From contig CAXHEX010000004.1 of the NCBI GenBank assembly GCA_964016105.1, forward strand, positions 248,001 to 312,000: DNA of 64,000 bases. The letters run 5' to 3'. This stretch comes from Ketobacter sp964016105. GTDB lineage: Bacteria; Pseudomonadota; Gammaproteobacteria; Pseudomonadales; Ketobacteraceae. Of this stretch, positions 8,566 through 17,459 are shown piece by piece. Under the pieces are notes generated by a model. That model saw nothing but the letters and a program-made list of their open reading frames with translations, was not told the DNA's origin and made no database searches. The translations under genes and the position numbers were made by a program. The first letter of the stretch is position 1, and every line of letters begins with the position of its first letter.

Positions 8566-9720
8566 TCAAACCAGTTTTTCATATTCATGGATATAAAGGC
8601 TCGCCACATCTCGCCAGCTTTCGCCTTGCCTGTTTTTGATAGCATTGATCCTTGTTGACTCATAGAGCGAAGGATTCTCTATATATTTGTTCATGCCCTG
8701 TTGCCAGTCTTGTGATGACTGCCCCACCACTATTCCATTGTGATTAGCGTCAATTATGTCTCTATTTGGTGGCACGTCTGATGCTAGCACGGGAATTCCT
8801 AATGCCTGGTATTCAAGAATTTTTAATGTAGGTTGATAGACCCAATCCTGGGGCTCGTTGGGCACATAGGCCAGCGCCACATGGTGTTGGTTGAGCAGTT
8901 GAGGTATTTGGTTGTAAGGGGTAGGGCCAAGAAACTTGACGCAATTTGCTAACTGCCATTTATCCACCAAGTTTTTGTAGTGGCCACCGGTGTTATCTGG
9001 TCCAGCAAAGATAAGTTCAAATGGTTTTTTGTTTTCCTGTTGCTGCATTTTTGCTGCTTCTATTAACACTTCAAGTTTGCGAATACGAGTGATGCTTCCA
9101 ATGTAAATAAAGCGGATACAATGATCATTTGCCGTAATTTTTGGAGAGCCGAGGTCAGCTTCAAGGAAGGGGTTGCCTACTCCTAATGGAACTACCATGC
9201 CATGGTTTCGCCATTCTTCTCCTAGTTCCTTTGTTGCGCCGCGTTCATGTAAGTAGCTGGCTTTGTGAAAAAGGTGTTTGATTGAGAATAAGTGAAAACG
9301 GGCTCTTAGCTTTTGCCGTAGCGCTCCAATTGGATTTTTTAGGGTCTTCCTCACGTCCACTTGACGACAATCAAGAATAAATCGGGTTTTCCCCGGAAAT
9401 AAAGGTAGAATCCAATACCAGCTAACGTTAGCCCGATTGATTTGTACCACATCTGGTGCCCAAGTTTTGATGAGGTGTCGTACTTTCAGCACAAAGAGAA
9501 GGAAATACAGTTTATTCAGTATGACGGCCAAGGGACCGTGACTGCGTTTCGGTGCACGGATGCCCAGTTTCGGTTCGGTTCCCTGATCCAACATAAGATC
9601 GTCGTTCTCGTTCCTGTAAGCCACCATAACTTCGTGCCCAAGATCGCGCATGGCCTGTGAAATCTGGGTGTAGGCTGGATTAGCGATGGCATTATAGTAA
9701 TGAAACAGAAAGATGCGCAT
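8566..9720 (-). CDS. GT4-family glycosyltransferase
   Basis: A 384-residue GT-B glycosyltransferase. It starts MRIFLFHYYNAIANPAYTQ and carries the donor-binding region PTLKILEYQALGIPVLASD with the downstream ANHNGIVV segment, as in capsule and EPS transferases. An early hydrophobic stretch (LYFLLFVLKV) may give membrane association. It is transcribed divergently from the glycosyltransferase at 10069 and leads into the flippase gene 15 bp downstream, so the two probably form one transcript. Codon use looks more A/T-rich than in the flanking housekeeping genes. The sugar added is unknown. Confidence 0.85.
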   Translation of the reverse strand: MRIFLFHYYNAIANPAYTQISQAMRDLGHEVMVAYRNENDDLMLDQGTEPKLGIRAPKRSHGPLAVILNKLYFLLFVLKVRHLIKTWAPDVVQINRANVSWYWILPLFPGKTRFILDCRQVDVRKTLKNPIGALRQKLRARFHLFSIKHLFHKASYLHERGATKELGEEWRNHGMVVPLGVGNPFLEADLGSPKITANDHCIRFIYIGSITRIRKLEVLIEAAKMQQQENKKPFELIFAGPDNTGGHYKNLVDKWQLANCVKFLGPTPYNQIPQLLNQHHVALAYVPNEPQDWVYQPTLKILEYQALGIPVLASDVPPNRDIIDANHNGIVVGQSSQDWQQGMNKYIENPSLYESTRINAIKNRQGESWRDVASLYIHEYEKLV

Positions 9721-10068
9721 AGATTCGGGTGCTTACTTTACTTGGCGTTGTGGGTGGTCTGTTATACTTAAAACGGGCTCTTCTTTAATAAACTTGATGT
9801 TACGATGCAGGTACGTTAACGAATTTGTATACAATGATAAAGGATTGAACGGTGATTTTGCCTTATTATCTGACAACTGTTCCACTCATGTGGAGCTCTG
9901 TGAGTTGCCCAGAAAGGCAATTCGTTTCGTCGGTTTTTATATGCTTCCCGCAAGTGATCATGTGGCCGTGGCGGCGATAAGGGGTGGCTGGTTGAGGCGA
10001 AAAAAACCGTTAGTTTTCTCGGCGCTAGGTGCTGCGGCGAGTTGATGGTCAGTATCAAGGGGATATAA
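9721..10068. other. Divergent intergenic region
   Basis: This 348-bp gap separates two divergent glycosyltransferase genes and must hold promoters for both. An open frame of about 110 codons crosses it on the plus strand but has no recognisable protein features. A TGTATACAAT string at 9826-9835 resembles a -10 element without a good -35. The only firm signal is the AAGGGGA ribosome site just before 10069. Confidence 0.5.
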
Positions 10069-11283
10069 ATGGATCAGGAAATCCGTATTCTATACGCAAT
10101 AGCGGAGTCGTATCCTACTCATCGTGCCGATATTATAGCCCTTTTTGGTAAGTATCTTCCCCGCCATGGTATCAAGAGCGATATCGTAACCAGTGCAGAT
10201 CCTGCTCATCAGGGCGGGGTAGAGTGGGCAGGAGGGGATACTATTCTGGGGCAGGCCTCAGGGGGTGCCGCAAAACTGAGGTTACAGCATTTCAGTCACA
10301 TAATTAAGCAGCTCTTGGGCTTTGATGCCCAGCGATATCAAGCGGTTCAGATTCGTGATATGCCTGTGGTTGCGGCATTGGCTGTGATTATTTCCTGGTT
10401 TCGGGGCTTCAAGGTTTTTTATTGGATGTCATACCCCATGGCTGAAGGGCAGATTGCCTACGCTAAAGAGCGCGGAGTGAGTTCGGGGTTGATGAAGTTT
10501 CTCTACCCTTGGATTTCAGGTCATGTGGGCAAGTTCCTATTGTACCGCTTTGTGTTAAGGCAAGTTTTGCATATCTTTGTTCAGAGTAATGTCATGAAAC
10601 AGGAAATGATGGATAGAGGCTATCCGTCGGAAAAGTTAACCCCAGTACCCATGGGGGTGGACTTAGAGGTGGTTGAGCAATACGTTCCCACAGTGGTGGC
10701 GCGGGAGCAGCTAGCGGGGAAAAAAGTACTTGTTTATCTGGGAATCCTTGAGCGAGCCCGTAAAATTGAAGTGTTGCTGGACATGTTGGTATTGGTTCTC
10801 CAAAGGTTCCCTGACGCGGTGCTGGTACTAGCAGGCGATACCCCAGATGTTGACCATCGCAACAGCCTGTTGGCATTGGCGAAGAGTAAAAACATCGATC
10901 ATGCGTTGCTGTGGACAGGCTGGCTGCCTACGGAAGTGGCATGGAGTTATGTGAGTCAGGCTGACGTGGCTCTTTCGCCCTATCCAAGGGGGCATTTGCT
11001 GGATTCGGCTTCGCCCACAAAAGTAGCGGAATATATGGCGTTGTCTAAGGTAACAGTAGCAAATGATCAACCTGATCAAGCGGAAATACTGGCGGCCAGT
11101 GGCGCAGGGGTTGCCGTGGAGTACACTGCGGAGAACTTTGCCAGGGAAGTAGTGAAGTTACTGGAAGATGATGAGCTCCGAAATAGTATGGGTATTAAGG
11201 GAAAGCAATGGGTGGCGGAAAATCGTAGCTATGCCAGTTTAACGCCCACTTTGGCCAGCATTTATGTGCAGTTGAGTCGGTAG
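10069..11283 (+). CDS. GT4-family glycosyltransferase
   Basis: A 404-residue glycosyltransferase with a GT-B layout. The donor domain contains VYLGILERARKIEVLLDM, then VLAGDTPD, and the EX7E-like SPTKVAEYMALSKVTVAND. Its N-terminus, IRILYAIAESYPTHRADI, lacks the usual glycine-rich loop of simple GT4 enzymes but keeps the Rossmann-like pattern. The ATG at 10069 has an AAGGGGA ribosome site. The sulfotransferase gene follows 18 bp downstream, so both likely share a transcript. A role in assembling the same polysaccharide is inferred from context; the specific linkage cannot be deduced. Confidence 0.85.
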   Translation: MDQEIRILYAIAESYPTHRADIIALFGKYLPRHGIKSDIVTSADPAHQGGVEWAGGDTILGQASGGAAKLRLQHFSHIIKQLLGFDAQRYQAVQIRDMPVVAALAVIISWFRGFKVFYWMSYPMAEGQIAYAKERGVSSGLMKFLYPWISGHVGKFLLYRFVLRQVLHIFVQSNVMKQEMMDRGYPSEKLTPVPMGVDLEVVEQYVPTVVAREQLAGKKVLVYLGILERARKIEVLLDMLVLVLQRFPDAVLVLAGDTPDVDHRNSLLALAKSKNIDHALLWTGWLPTEVAWSYVSQADVALSPYPRGHLLDSASPTKVAEYMALSKVTVANDQPDQAEILAASGAGVAVEYTAENFAREVVKLLEDDELRNSMGIKGKQWVAENRSYASLTPTLASIYVQLSR

Positions 11284-11301
11284 ATCAAAAGGGGTATTCA
11301 T

Positions 11302-12183
11302 TTGTGTTCTGAACGTTTAAATGTGGATAAGCCTGCCATCCTAGGAATCGGTGCGCAGAAGTGCGCGTCCACCTGGGTCTATCAGGTTTTATCCGATCAT
11401 CCCCAAGTGTTTGTGAGTACACCCAAGGAACTGGATTTTTTTTCTTGCTTTTACGATCGTGGTTTCCACTGGTATGAACGTCATTTTGCCGCCGGATTGG
11501 GCAGCAAGGTCTGCGGTGAAATATCACCTTCTTATTTTGTGGACAGCGAGGCTCCGGCTCGGGCAAAAGCTTACAACCCCGACTACAAGGTGATAGTGGC
11601 GCTACGGGATCCTATAGAGAGGGCTTACTCAAATCACTTGCATGATATTCGACTGGAGCACCTGCCTTTGTCCAATAGCGGATTTGAAGCAGGTCTTGAA
11701 AATAACCCCATGTACGTGGATCAAGGTCGCTATGGGACCCATTTGAAACGCTGGCTGGAGTATTTTCCCCCTGAACAGATTTTGGTGCTGCTGCAGGAGG
11801 AGGTGAAGCTGGATCCCGACGGTCAAGCAAAACGGGTATATGAATTCCTCGGGGTTGATGCTGGCCATACTTCCGAGTTTTCAGCGCAAAAAGCCAATGA
11901 GTCCTACCTGCCGAAATCAAAGCAGCAGGAGAAGCTGTTTAGTCAAATTAGTGGGATCATGAATAAAATGGGATTGGAACCACTGGTGGAAATGATTCGT
12001 TCTAGTAAGTTGTTTCAATGGGTTAAGGCGGGTAATCGTCAAGATATTCGCCAGCTGGTGGCACCTATGTCTGAAACCACTCGAGCAAAATTGACAGCGG
12101 AGTTTGAGCCTGAGGTGCTGGAGCTTGCTCGCTTGTTACATAGAGAGTCGCTGCCTTGGAAAATCTGGAGTGATCTCAAATAG
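11302..12183 (+). CDS. PAPS-dependent sulfotransferase
   Basis: This enzyme likely transfers a sulfo group from PAPS to a carbohydrate. The 5'-phosphosulfate loop GAQKCASTWV is near residues 17-26 with the conserved lysine K20. The 3'-phosphate site ALRDPIERAYSNH has R102 and S110. Total length of 293 residues fits the bacterial sulfotransferase domain family. The only plausible start is TTG at 11302, preceded by AAAAGGGG. It sits 18 bp after a glycosyltransferase inside the polysaccharide locus, which suggests a sulfated product, as in many marine polysaccharides. PAPS synthesis genes are not in the window. Confidence 0.9.
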   Translation: MCSERLNVDKPAILGIGAQKCASTWVYQVLSDHPQVFVSTPKELDFFSCFYDRGFHWYERHFAAGLGSKVCGEISPSYFVDSEAPARAKAYNPDYKVIVALRDPIERAYSNHLHDIRLEHLPLSNSGFEAGLENNPMYVDQGRYGTHLKRWLEYFPPEQILVLLQEEVKLDPDGQAKRVYEFLGVDAGHTSEFSAQKANESYLPKSKQQEKLFSQISGIMNKMGLEPLVEMIRSSKLFQWVKAGNRQDIRQLVAPMSETTRAKLTAEFEPEVLELARLLHRESLPWKIWSDLK

Positions 12184-12545
12184 CTAGAATGGCGGGTTTT
12201 TGGATTTGGCTAAGCCCATGGCTATGGGAGCCCCTATAGCATTAGGGTTTGACTGGGTTCTCATTTTTGAACGGTTGGCGCGGAAGCAGTGGACCGTCAT
12301 GGTCAAATGCCTGTACAGTTGACAGATCAAGTAATGACTACTTCACGAAAATCAAATATTACCTTCCCATGTGCCATGGGAGCCTTTTCCTGGTGATACT
12401 GTGTAGTAAACTTCCTATATTCTCGAACATAGAGTGCTGTTGTTTCCCTTGAGTCAGATTCCGGCTTGTTGGAAATAGGCTAATTGGCTTTTGATCTGAT
12501 GGCTCTGTGTTGTAAGCATGCATGTGGATAGATTGGAGAATTCCT
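12184..12545. other. Intergenic region with two small hairpins
   Basis: This gap of about 360 bp has no convincing gene. Two short hairpins share the motif ATGGGAGCC: CCCAT/ATGGG at 12215-12228, and CCCATG/CATGGG with a 3-nt loop at 12366-12380. The second is followed by CCTTTTCC and could be a weak terminator for the sulfotransferase transcript. A TTGACA string occurs near 12317 but no good -10 follows it. A GGAGAA ribosome site at 12535-12540 belongs to the next gene. Confidence 0.45.
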
Positions 12546-13925
12546 ATGAGTATGTTTTATTTCCAACCGAATGCTTTGTCGGCTTTCGTAAAGGCTTCTT
12601 GTTTGCTTTTGTCCTTTACCCTAACAACTGATGTACTGGCAAAGACAGTCTATGTCAGTAGTTCTGGCAGTGACAGCAATTCCGGGCAAGCTACCTCGCA
12701 ACCCATGAAGACCGTGTATGAAGCCGCCAAAAAGTTGAGTGATGGCGATCAACTGCTTCTTAAGCGAGGAGACGTGTTCGACGAGAGAGCGACTTTTTTG
12801 GTTGACGAGAACAATGTTTTAGTTGGTGCCTATGGCTCAGGAAGCACGAAGCCGGTAATCAATGGCAAAAAGTTTTCAGAGCCAGGTGGCGTTTGGGATC
12901 CACAGCTGAAAATTGACGGTAATAATGTCACCATCAAAGACATCGAATTTAAGCAATCCAGTGGGTTTGGTATTCGAATTGCCAACGATTCCAAAAATGT
13001 ACTGATAAAAAATGTATTCATTAACGGTTCTTATCAGACTGGAATAATGGCGGAGGTTAACACTGAAAACCTGACCATCGAAGATTCAGAGGTCTATTGG
13101 CACAATTGGGTATGGGGCAACTCAGATGAGCAAAAACGGTCTTTTTCAAACTCCGGTTTGTCTGGTGGGTGGGGTCAGGGAATCCACGTGAGAAGCAAGA
13201 ACTTCGTTATCCGTAATAACCATGTTCACAGCGGTTGGGGAGAGGGTATTGGAACTCAAGCGGGTGCTCGTTACGGCCTGATTGAAGGTAATACCCTGGA
13301 ATCAAATAAAGCGGTTGGGATTTATGTTGATAATGCGTCAAATATTGAGATTAAAAACAATCAGGTGGATGGCGGTACAGATACATTTTACTGGCGCAGT
13401 CATGGTAGGAAGCCCGGGCATGGTATTGGCATTCAAAATGAGCTTATTGGTGCTCGCAGGGCAAAAGGTGCAGGCATCAGGCCGGGATCGAGAAATATAA
13501 ACATAAATAATAATACGGTGACAAATACCGGCACTGGAATCTTTATCTGGTCCGCAGATGCGTCTCTTGATGCAAATGATATTGATATTAAATGCAATGC
13601 TTTCGTAGATAACCTTGATCAGTCTCAGTTCTTATCTGATACAGTTAAAAACCTTGATGTGCGCAACAACATTTTCGTGGCAGATTCTGGCTCCGGCAAC
13701 AAAATGATCAGTTCGTTTAGCTTGAACGGCAGTTTTAATTTCCAAGATAACTTTTGGTCATGGACACCTGAAAGAAATCAGGTGATAGGAAGTAATGATC
13801 GAATAGGTGGTTATCACGAGCGTGTGGCGGACGTGTATTCGGGGTGTAAAGGTGGTGCAGCTGAATCTCAAAGCGAGACTATGCCTCCGCTTTCTCCTCT
13901 CAATGTCAGGGTTAAAGTAATTTAA
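12546..13925 (+). CDS. Secreted right-handed parallel beta-helix protein
   Basis: A predicted exported protein of 459 residues. An N-terminal signal peptide ends near DVLA-KT. The following KTVYVSSSGSDSNSGQ is typical of the first strands of pectate-lyase-like beta-helices. The middle carries PbH1-type repeats rich in asparagine ladders (NNVTIKDIEF, NFVIRNNHVHSG, NIEIKNNQVDGG, NININNNTVTNTG). Such proteins in polysaccharide loci are often lyases or epimerases, but no catalytic residues can be assigned here. The ATG at 12546 is chosen over one 24 bp upstream because GGAGAA lies 5 nt before it. The gene is visibly A/T-rich. Its position suggests trimming or modification of the exported polysaccharide, which is inference. 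Confidence 0.82.
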   Translation: MSMFYFQPNALSAFVKASCLLLSFTLTTDVLAKTVYVSSSGSDSNSGQATSQPMKTVYEAAKKLSDGDQLLLKRGDVFDERATFLVDENNVLVGAYGSGSTKPVINGKKFSEPGGVWDPQLKIDGNNVTIKDIEFKQSSGFGIRIANDSKNVLIKNVFINGSYQTGIMAEVNTENLTIEDSEVYWHNWVWGNSDEQKRSFSNSGLSGGWGQGIHVRSKNFVIRNNHVHSGWGEGIGTQAGARYGLIEGNTLESNKAVGIYVDNASNIEIKNNQVDGGTDTFYWRSHGRKPGHGIGIQNELIGARRAKGAGIRPGSRNININNNTVTNTGTGIFIWSADASLDANDIDIKCNAFVDNLDQSQFLSDTVKNLDVRNNIFVADSGSGNKMISSFSLNGSFNFQDNFWSWTPERNQVIGSNDRIGGYHERVADVYSGCKGGAAESQSETMPPLSPLNVRVKVI

Positions 13926-13945
13926 GGTAGGAGCGTTATTCATGC

Positions 13946-13991
13946 ATGGCCTGACAATCATCGGTTTAGTTTAGGGAGATTGTCGGGCCAT
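13946..13991 (+). terminator. Hairpin downstream of the beta-helix gene
   Basis: Arms ATGGCCTGACAATC (13946-13959) and GATTGTCGGGCCAT (13978-13991) pair over 14 bp with one mismatch and an 18-nt loop. It lies 21 bp after the stop codon. No T-run follows on the plus strand, so it may stabilise the 3' end or act only weakly as a terminator. Confidence 0.5.
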
Positions 13992-14406
13992 CCACAAGTC
14001 ATGGCTTCCAAGGTGGGGCGTCGTCAGATCCCCTGGGTACGGGCAAGAAAAGCCTATCCGAATTCTGCCTTGTTTCCATCAGGCGAGGCCTGTTCAGGAC
14101 CGTGAAGGGTGCTTGGCCTTCCAATTAATTTCTGGTGATAAATTCCTCCATTGCCGACCATTAGAAACAGTTGTCGCAGATTACAACCTCAAATGGGGTG
14201 GCTCCCTGATCTCTGCCTCTGCTGCACGATTTGACAGAGATTACCCCTCAGAATTACTTGATGTGGCCATTGGTTAGTATTTGAGTGCGGAACGCAGTGT
14301 TTACCTGCCCGTACATAGATGTAGGTCGTTGTGCGAAAAAGTCGTCAAGCTAGTAAAAGAAAGCTTGGTTCAAAGTTCCGGGCAATGTTACCTCAAGCGC
14401 CAAAGA
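13975..14406 (+). pseudogene. Possible decayed reading frame, family unknown
   Basis: One plus-strand frame is free of stops for 100 codons (13975-14274), has a single TAG at 14275, then stays open for 43 more codons to a double TGA at 14407. The conceptual product has ordinary protein composition, for example AFQLISGDKFLHC, TVVADYNLKWGGSL, ARFDRDYPSELLDVAIG and, past the stop, YLSAERSVYLPVH. There is no good start codon or ribosome site, and I do not recognise the family. An open run of this length could occur by chance at low probability, so this is only a candidate remnant of a lost polysaccharide gene. Confidence 0.25.
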
Positions 14407-14409
14407 TGA

Positions 14410-14844
14410 TGACGATATCTGGAAAACCCATAAACGGTTAATTATTCGGATTAGTGGCTTGAATTGTACGCTGTGGTTTTTGCTATGTTCTCTGCATGCC
14501 TGTAGTATTCTTGCACAGGGTGCATTTTTGGGGTTTTGGATGTGCTTGGTCGTCTAGGCAGGCTTTCTTTTTTCGGTCTATTTGATTTAGCCGTGCCCCC
14601 TAGGCGGGTTTTATGTTTGTAGGTTTAGATGCAATCGTTTCAATACAGTATAAAACAAGTACAATATCAGGGGTTTAAGCTTCTGGGGTGCCCTTGTGAG
14701 GTGTCCCATGAACAGTGATTACAATGGAATGCTCAATTATTAAAAAAACAACAAGGATAATATCCTTGAACCTCTTTCAGTATGCCGCATGGGGGCTGTT
14801 GCGTTGTTCGGGTGGCATAAGAGGGTGAGCCAAGGTGGGGTGCG
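14410..14844. other. A/T-rich intergenic region, no gene seen
   Basis: About 435 bp without a supportable gene. It contains T-rich stretches near 14560 and 14600 next to CTAGGCAGG and CTAGGCGGG strings, which could be weak terminator-like elements, and A/T-rich sequence before the next gene consistent with a promoter. No clear -35/-10 pair was found. Confidence 0.35.
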
Positions 14845-15996
14845 GTGAAAGGCTGCAAGGTAGTGGTGATTGGTCTTAGGGGGTTCCCAAATATTCAGGG
14901 TGGAATAGAGTCCCACTGTGAACATTTGTATCCTTATGTTGCGAGGGAAGGCTATGAAGTTCTTGCTCTGTCTCGCCGGCCGTACTCGCCAGAAGAACGT
15001 GTATACTCCCATGTTAAGGTTAAGCCAATCTGGTCACCCACCAAGCCAGGTTTGGAAACAACAATTCATACGTTTCTTTCTGTGATTTACGCCCTTCGTA
15101 CGCGTCCTGATATTGTCCATTTTCATGCGATCGGACCCTCATTTTTTGCTCCATTGGTGAGGCTTTTTGGGGTAAAGGTGGTGTGCACCCAACATGGTTT
15201 TGACTACGAGCGCGAAAAATGGGGGCCGCTGGCATCCTTTTTGTTGAGGTGCGGGGAACGGATGGCAGGTAAATACGCCAATGGCTTTATAGCGGTTTCG
15301 AAGCTGGCTGCGGAGCGGCTTGAAAAGGAATATGGTCGGCCAGTCTATGCCATATCGAATGGTGCAGTTGTACAGCAATATACTCCTGAAACAGGCGTTC
15401 TAGAACGCTTTGGTCTGATCAATCAGCCTTACTTTCTTAGTGTGAGCCGCGTGGTTGAGGAAAAGAGACAGCTGGACATTGTCGCGGCTTATTTGAAGTT
15501 GCCGAATCCCACCTATAAATTGGTGATTGTGGGTGGCGATGGCGGTGACGGTGCTTACTACAAGAAGCTGCGTAAGCAGGTGCAAGACAACCCTAATATA
15601 GTCGTGACCGGCACTCAAACCGGACCCCAGCTGGCGACCTTGTTTGCCCACGGCAGCGCTTTCGTTCACGCCTCCTCGCTGGAGGGAAATCCCATAGTGA
15701 TGTTGGAGGCAATGAGCTATGGCTTGCCCATAATAGCAAGCGATATAGCGCCTAACCTGGAGTTGGGGCTTGAGCCCGGTGAGTATTTTGAGTTGGGTAA
15801 TACTTCCGAGCTTGCGGAAAAAATGCAGCAGTTCATGTTTAAGCCATCAACTAAACAGCAGTCAAAAATTGAACGCATTCGAAATGAATTCAGTTGGAAG
15901 GTGAAGGCCCGTCAGACAACTTTGGTCTACCGTGATGTAATGGAGCAATACGGGGCTGGCGCTAAAGGTGCTGGATCAAATTGCAAGTGTGAGTGA
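14845..15996 (+). CDS. DUF1972/GT4 glycosyltransferase
   Basis: A 383-residue glycosyltransferase whose N-terminus, KVVVIGLRGFPNIQGGIESH, is the signature of the DUF1972-type acceptor domain found in EPS and rhamnosyl/glucosyl transferases. The donor half has FLSVSRVVEEKRQLDIV, VIVGGDGGDGAYYKKL and the EX7E region EGNPIVMLEAMSYGLPI. The start is GTG at 14845 with AGGTGGGG upstream. It is followed 125 bp later by the membrane Wzy/ligase-like gene on the same strand. A role in assembling the repeat unit is inferred from context. Confidence 0.88.
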   Translation: MKGCKVVVIGLRGFPNIQGGIESHCEHLYPYVAREGYEVLALSRRPYSPEERVYSHVKVKPIWSPTKPGLETTIHTFLSVIYALRTRPDIVHFHAIGPSFFAPLVRLFGVKVVCTQHGFDYEREKWGPLASFLLRCGERMAGKYANGFIAVSKLAAERLEKEYGRPVYAISNGAVVQQYTPETGVLERFGLINQPYFLSVSRVVEEKRQLDIVAAYLKLPNPTYKLVIVGGDGGDGAYYKKLRKQVQDNPNIVVTGTQTGPQLATLFAHGSAFVHASSLEGNPIVMLEAMSYGLPIIASDIAPNLELGLEPGEYFELGNTSELAEKMQQFMFKPSTKQQSKIERIRNEFSWKVKARQTTLVYRDVMEQYGAGAKGAGSNCKCE

Positions 15997-16121
15997 GTTT
16001 TGGCTCTAATTTATTTCCCCTAAATGCTGGCAGGTATGATGCTTCAAATTTATGAAATGCGGGAGCCCAAAGTGCTATATTTGAGCTTGAGTTTTTTGGG
16101 GTTGATTCAAAGGAGCTAAGT

Positions 16122-17459
16122 TTGACTGCTCATCGCTACGTGCTTATTTCATTAGTGATCATATTTTTCTTGCGCTTTCTGGTGGAAGATTATGGCTTTA
16201 TTGGCTCTGCGCTGAACTTGCTAATTGAGGGCGTTTGTTTTCTCTGTCTGTTGATTGTGTTTATTCGAATAGCCAGGGGAGCCAAGCTCTATGTATCCAC
16301 GAAGTACCTGGTGATATTTGTTCTATTCTTTGCATCCACTGCAGTTGGGGCCGTTGTTAATTCTGTGCAACCTGGAGCAGTGCTATCGGGAATACGCAAT
16401 ACTTATATGTATATGCCGTTTTTTCTGTTGCCGTTGGTGTGGCGATTTTCCGATGAGCAGTTCAACCAGCAACTTAAATTGATCATTCTCTGCGCCGTTG
16501 TACAAATCCCTGTGGTGGTTTGGCAATATATGTTTGGTTACTCTCGGGGCACCATGGATCATGTGGTTGGAACGCTGATGGTGGGGTCTTACCTGTCTAT
16601 ATTTTTGGTTTGTTGTATGTCTATAGCCTGGGGATACTATTTAAGAGGCCAGTTGTCTTTACGGAGATTTCTGTTTTTGTGTCTTATATTTCTTGCGCCC
16701 ACAACCGTAAACGAAACCAAAGGCACTCTGCTGCTGATTCCCATGGGATTTCTTATTCCCGCGTTGGTGTTGAGTGTACATCGCCGCAACTTCACCATGC
16801 TGGCAATGACCATGATTATAGTGGTTGCCATGGCGACCTTGTTCATGCTTTTGTTTTCTGTGTTTCTGTCGGATATGAAAAATACAAACTTGATGAGTTT
16901 CTTTCTTGATGGAAGTTTTATCGACTATTTGTATTCCGGTTTGGATGAAAATGCGCCGCGAGATTATGGTGTATTGGTGGATGTGGGGCGTATCGATGCC
17001 ATCATGTATGCCATTAAATATATTACTAAGGATGTGGTGCATTTCTTCTTTGGTTATGGGGTGGGGAATGTGTCTGAGTCCGCGAGCAGTCTGATTGCTG
17101 GTGATTTCGACAAGTATGCCCATATGGCACCACAGATGACTACGTTGTCTTATATGCTTTGGGAGTACGGCGCTTTTGGGGTTGGCTTGGTTTTAGTGGG
17201 AATATGGATGATTATGAAAGATTCTTTCCGCTTGGCAGGTAGTGAAAGTCGGTATGCCGTTTTTGCCTGCGGTTGGGCGGGGGTTGTGGGCGTTTATTTC
17301 CTTAGCTTGCCCTACAAAAACATACTCATAAGTGATGTGAATGGCATTCTGTTCTGGTATTTCTCAGGCATTGTTGTTTCCGAGGGTTGCCGCTTAGCGC
17401 AGGAAAATAGCCTCGAGGCGGCGCCTTCCTATGGCAGCAAGCCTTCTCAGTGGGCTTGA
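16122..17459 (+). CDS. Wzy/O-antigen ligase-like membrane protein
   Basis: A 445-residue polytopic inner-membrane protein with about ten to twelve hydrophobic segments and a longer periplasmic loop between roughly residues 250 and 330. That layout is typical of Wzy polymerases and WaaL-like ligases. In a locus with a flippase and a chain-length protein, polymerase is the more likely role. These families have weak sequence signatures, so the call rests on topology and context. The start is TTG at 16122 with an AAGGAG ribosome site 7 nt upstream. Its last 13 bp overlap the 3' end of the convergent GT39 gene. Confidence 0.75.
   Translation: MTAHRYVLISLVIIFFLRFLVEDYGFIGSALNLLIEGVCFLCLLIVFIRIARGAKLYVSTKYLVIFVLFFASTAVGAVVNSVQPGAVLSGIRNTYMYMPFFLLPLVWRFSDEQFNQQLKLIILCAVVQIPVVVWQYMFGYSRGTMDHVVGTLMVGSYLSIFLVCCMSIAWGYYLRGQLSLRRFLFLCLIFLAPTTVNETKGTLLLIPMGFLIPALVLSVHRRNFTMLAMTMIIVVAMATLFMLLFSVFLSDMKNTNLMSFFLDGSFIDYLYSGLDENAPRDYGVLVDVGRIDAIMYAIKYITKDVVHFFFGYGVGNVSESASSLIAGDFDKYAHMAPQMTTLSYMLWEYGAFGVGLVLVGIWMIMKDSFRLAGSESRYAVFACGWAGVVGVYFLSLPYKNILISDVNGILFWYFSGIVVSEGCRLAQENSLEAAPSYGSKPSQWA

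Noticed and set aside
9713..10045. 110-codon plus-strand frame between divergent glycosyltransferases
   Set aside because: No ribosome site, no family features, and it begins inside the neighbouring gene's start.
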